A stretch of DNA of 35,352 bases from Firmicutes bacterium UBA1739 (GTDB lineage: Bacteria; Bacillota; Clostridia; Peptostreptococcales; Anaerovoracaceae). Each line of letters opens with the position of its first letter. The stretch's first letter is position 1. Where the stretch lies: contig DCHZ01000014.1 of assembly GCA_002315385.1 (NCBI GenBank), positions 396 through 35,747 on the forward strand, in the 5' to 3' direction. The notes below the pieces were generated by a model. The model did not search any database, had not been told where the DNA came from, and saw only the letters and a list, made by a program, of their open reading frames with translations. The translations under genes were made by a program, and so were the position numbers. This document shows positions 33,015 through 35,352 of this stretch, piece by piece.

Positions 33015-35339
33015 CTATAGTATTGAGCAGTATCTTTGAATAATTGTGGCAGTTTCCGCACGGGTAATGTATGCCAGCGGCATTAATGCTGTAGTGGTTT
33101 TACCCTGTATCAGACCCACATTATTCGCCCACTTTATTGCAGGCAGTGCCCAGTCTGATACCTCGCCTTCATCGGTAAAGCTGGCCGTCATATTGGTGCT
33201 GTTTACATCTATTCCGAGATATTCTGCATTTCTCCGGATAATAACTGCCATCTGTTCTCTGGTAATGCAATCGCCGGGGCTGAAGGTTTCTTTGCTGTAG
33301 CCTTGAACCAGTTCTGCAGACTGGGCCCATCTGACTGCTTCAGAATACCACTGATTCGATGGCACATCTGTGAAGGTCATAGCATAATCAGAACTCGGAC
33401 TGCCTGCCATACGCCATATAATCGTAACCGCCATTGCACGGGTGGTGTTTCCGTTTGGAATAAACTCCGTAGATGAAATTCCCTTCATCAGCTTGTTTTC
33501 AATACAGAAGTGAACTCCATCGTGCCACCAGAAATCATTAAGGGTATCGGCAAAGGGTTCTATCGGGCATGTTGCATCACGCGGGCAGGTACTTTCTGAC
33601 AGATTCAGCTGATCTGCCGGATCAACAGGAATGGGTACATTTCCGCCTCCGCCTCCGGAGCCTTTAACGATTGACCATTCTCTCGTGAGGTCTGTCGGTA
33701 TCACATAGTTTCTTTGCCAGTCTCCATTTTTAAAGGTAATCTCAGCTGTATAATGTCCTATTTCTTTTCCTGTGTTTCCGCTTAACGACCATTTTTTATC
33801 AGAACCTGTACCCTCTTCATTGTTGACAAATCCTGATACTATACCTTTTGGACCGGTAATTTCTGAGCCGTTATATCGAAATGAGGTTTCGTTGCGGCGG
33901 TTCCAGGTTATTGTGAGAGGGACCTTATTTATTATCAGGTCATAGCTGTCTTCCACAGGGTAGTAACCCGGCTTTGTTGCATAAAAATACTGGGTGTAGT
34001 TTCCCGCATTTGATGCTGTTACTATGGCAGTGTCATACTTGTAATTGCCTTTTTCGGTGCCGTACATGACAGTAACATCTGAATCCTGCACAGGATTCAC
34101 AGTGATCTGAGCGACTGTGTGTTCCTGTCCGTCGTAGTTGAAGGTTCTGTCTGCCGAAAGAGGTATATTAAGTCTTTCCGCAAGACCGTCATTCCATCTG
34201 ATGCATTCATTCTCATATGAGTTTATTGTACCTGATATGACATTGGCAGCTACGGCATCTGTAAAATCTGTAGAATAAGTATAGCTTGGAGCTACTTTCA
34301 TTGAATTAACTGTAAAGGATGAATCTACTTCGTCAGTTTTCTGACCCTTTGCTTTGAAAGTAAAGGAAGCCAGTTCAATATTATCAGTTCCGTATGTTAC
34401 TTCACTCAGGAATTTTTTTACTTTAATGCTTCCGTTGTCATCGGTATACTGTTCTGAATCAAGGTCGCTTCTTAACAGTTCGTATTTATCTGTATCATAA
34501 TTGAGTGCGAACTGTGTTCCATATACTGTTAATGAGCTCTGCTCAGGTGTAACACCTACTGTAATGTCGATTTCTTCGTCGGTTTTAATGGAATCTGTAT
34601 CATTTGTTGAAAGAGTACCTGTATATCCCGAACCTGGAGAATAATGATATTTCTGCCCGCAGATATTTACAGACATTGTGCCCGTATTAAGCTGTATAGG
34701 TTCCGGAGTAAACAGATTCTCCTTTGATGTGGCATCCGGCATCCAGTAAAGTGTTCTTCCGTTTTGAGGTAATATGGTGGATACAGTGGCTGCGGTTGCA
34801 TCACTCCATGAACCGGCAAGACCTATGCGTGAAAGATTTGCACAATTGTTAATACCGGAATCTTCATAAATGATCATTTCGGGAGAAATCATTATACTCT
34901 GTAAAGCGGTGCATCCGTCAAAAGCATTATACAAAGCATATAAATATCCTGATACAGCTGCAGGATTAAATGATTCCGTGCTGAAATTCTTCATGTTTAT
35001 CCATTCAAGGCTGCTGCAGTCTTTGAACATACGAGCCATGTTTTCAACATTAGAGGTGTCAAAACCGCTCAGGTCAAGATTCTCAAGATTTGTGCAGCCC
35101 TCGAACATATAGCTCATCATTGTGACTTTTGAAGTATCAAAACTGTTAAGATCAAGCTTAGAAAGACCGGAGCAGCCCCAGAATAATCCAAACATGCTTG
35201 TAATTTCCGAAGTGTCAAAGCTGCTCACATCAAGCTCCGTAACTGCATTGCAACCGTAAAACATGTATGCCATACCACTACCTGTAACATTAGAGGTGTC
35301 AAAGCTGCTCACATCAATTGTTTTAAGTTTGGTGCTAGA
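33015..35339 (-). CDS. BspA-type LRR and SLH-domain surface protein (5' end missing)
   Basis: The C-terminal 775 or so residues of a cell-wall protein. At the 5' side there are at least four repeats of about 25 residues built on SFDTS…MF.GC..L..LDL, the DUF285/BspA leucine-rich type used in adhesion. A cohesin-like beta domain (SSLTVYGTQFALNYD…ASFTFKAKG) and two Ig-like domains (FNYDGQEHT, FRYNGSEIT) follow, then a Gly-rich linker (GSGGGGG), a Cys pair CPRDATC and three SLH repeats to the end (FADTLND…, FTDVPSNQ…, FTDEGEV…), which anchor to cell-wall polymers. The repeat continues upstream of the GTG at 35312 (TKLKTIDV) to an in-frame TAG at 35342-35340, 10 bp from the window edge. No signal peptide or true start is present. 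Confidence 0.85.
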   Translation of the reverse strand, partial: SSTKLKTIDVSSFDTSNVTGSGMAYMFYGCNAVTELDVSSFDTSEITSMFGLFWGCSGLSKLDLNSFDTSKVTMMSYMFEGCTNLENLDLSGFDTSNVENMARMFKDCSSLEWINMKNFSTESFNPAAVSGYLYALYNAFDGCTALQSIMISPEMIIYEDSGINNCANLSRIGLAGSWSDATAATVSTILPQNGRTLYWMPDATSKENLFTPEPIQLNTGTMSVNICGQKYHYSPGSGYTGTLSTNDTDSIKTDEEIDITVGVTPEQSSLTVYGTQFALNYDTDKYELLRSDLDSEQYTDDNGSIKVKKFLSEVTYGTDNIELASFTFKAKGQKTDEVDSSFTVNSMKVAPSYTYSTDFTDAVAANVISGTINSYENECIRWNDGLAERLNIPLSADRTFNYDGQEHTVAQITVNPVQDSDVTVMYGTEKGNYKYDTAIVTASNAGNYTQYFYATKPGYYPVEDSYDLIINKVPLTITWNRRNETSFRYNGSEITGPKGIVSGFVNNEEGTGSDKKWSLSGNTGKEIGHYTAEITFKNGDWQRNYVIPTDLTREWSIVKGSGGGGGNVPIPVDPADQLNLSESTCPRDATCPIEPFADTLNDFWWHDGVHFCIENKLMKGISSTEFIPNGNTTRAMAVTIIWRMAGSPSSDYAMTFTDVPSNQWYSEAVRWAQSAELVQGYSKETFSPGDCITREQMAVIIRRNAEYLGIDVNSTNMTASFTDEGEVSDWALPAIKWANNVGLIQGKTTTALMPLAYITRAETATIIQRYCSIL

Positions 35340-35352
35340 CTAGATTTCGGAC

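Overview
The window looks like chromosome of a low-to-mid GC, anaerobic, fermentative Clostridia-type Bacillota, probably a gut, rumen or oral commensal. Signs of this are the purine-rich Shine-Dalgarno sequences, SigA-type promoters, the ireB (UPF0297)/ruvX pair, an iron alcohol dehydrogenase, a malic enzyme, a type III CoA-transferase and an SLH/BspA-type surface protein. The genus cannot be fixed from the sequence. No tRNA, rRNA, CRISPR array or prophage is visible.

Layout. 1-245: a terminator, a 24-bp tandem repeat resembling the end of an IS21-type element, and what may be a gene tail. 238-903: HAD phosphatase. 1181-6099: a + strand run of an unusual HATPase-like/SDF-symporter fusion, a PMCA-type Ca2+-ATPase and an SGNH hydrolase. 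6193-6504: a small Cys-rich TIGR04076 protein, divergent from glnA (6748-8181). 8315-10414: MATE transporter plus Cof-type HAD phosphatase. 10415-11112: about 700 bp without genes, holding terminators, stem-loops and an array of DnaA boxes. 11113-12264 (minus): ruvX, a cupin and ireB. 12438-13643: CoA-transferase. 13810-15944 (minus): a broken VanY-type carboxypeptidase and a UvrD-like helicase. 16170-19651 (minus): iron alcohol dehydrogenase, malic enzyme and AEC transporter, a plausible malate uptake/oxidation and redox group.

19878-30497 (minus) is the centrepiece: a 2444-residue nonribosomal peptide synthetase (NRPS) with order C-A-T-C-A-T-R, followed by a STAS anti-anti-sigma protein, a membrane SpoIIE/PP2C phosphatase carrying its own C-terminal RsbW-like HATPase, and mnmA. 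The terminal reductase predicts a dipeptide aldehyde (or its cyclised imine/pyrazinone), probably N-acylated because a condensation domain precedes the first adenylation domain. The adjoining partner-switch proteins suggest that synthesis is tied to a membrane-sensed phosphorylation signal. As I recall, a similar NRPS / anti-sigma-antagonist / serine-phosphatase neighbourhood was described in Methanobrevibacter ruminantium, and gut Clostridia C-A-T-C-A-T-R enzymes make reactive dipeptide aldehydes, so the chemistry class is known. The signalling link, product and target here are not established.

30746-32755 (+): a PlsC-type acyltransferase divergent from the NRPS and an SAM methyltransferase. 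33015 to the right edge (minus): an LRR/SLH surface protein whose 5' part is lost, with an in-frame stop just inside the edge.
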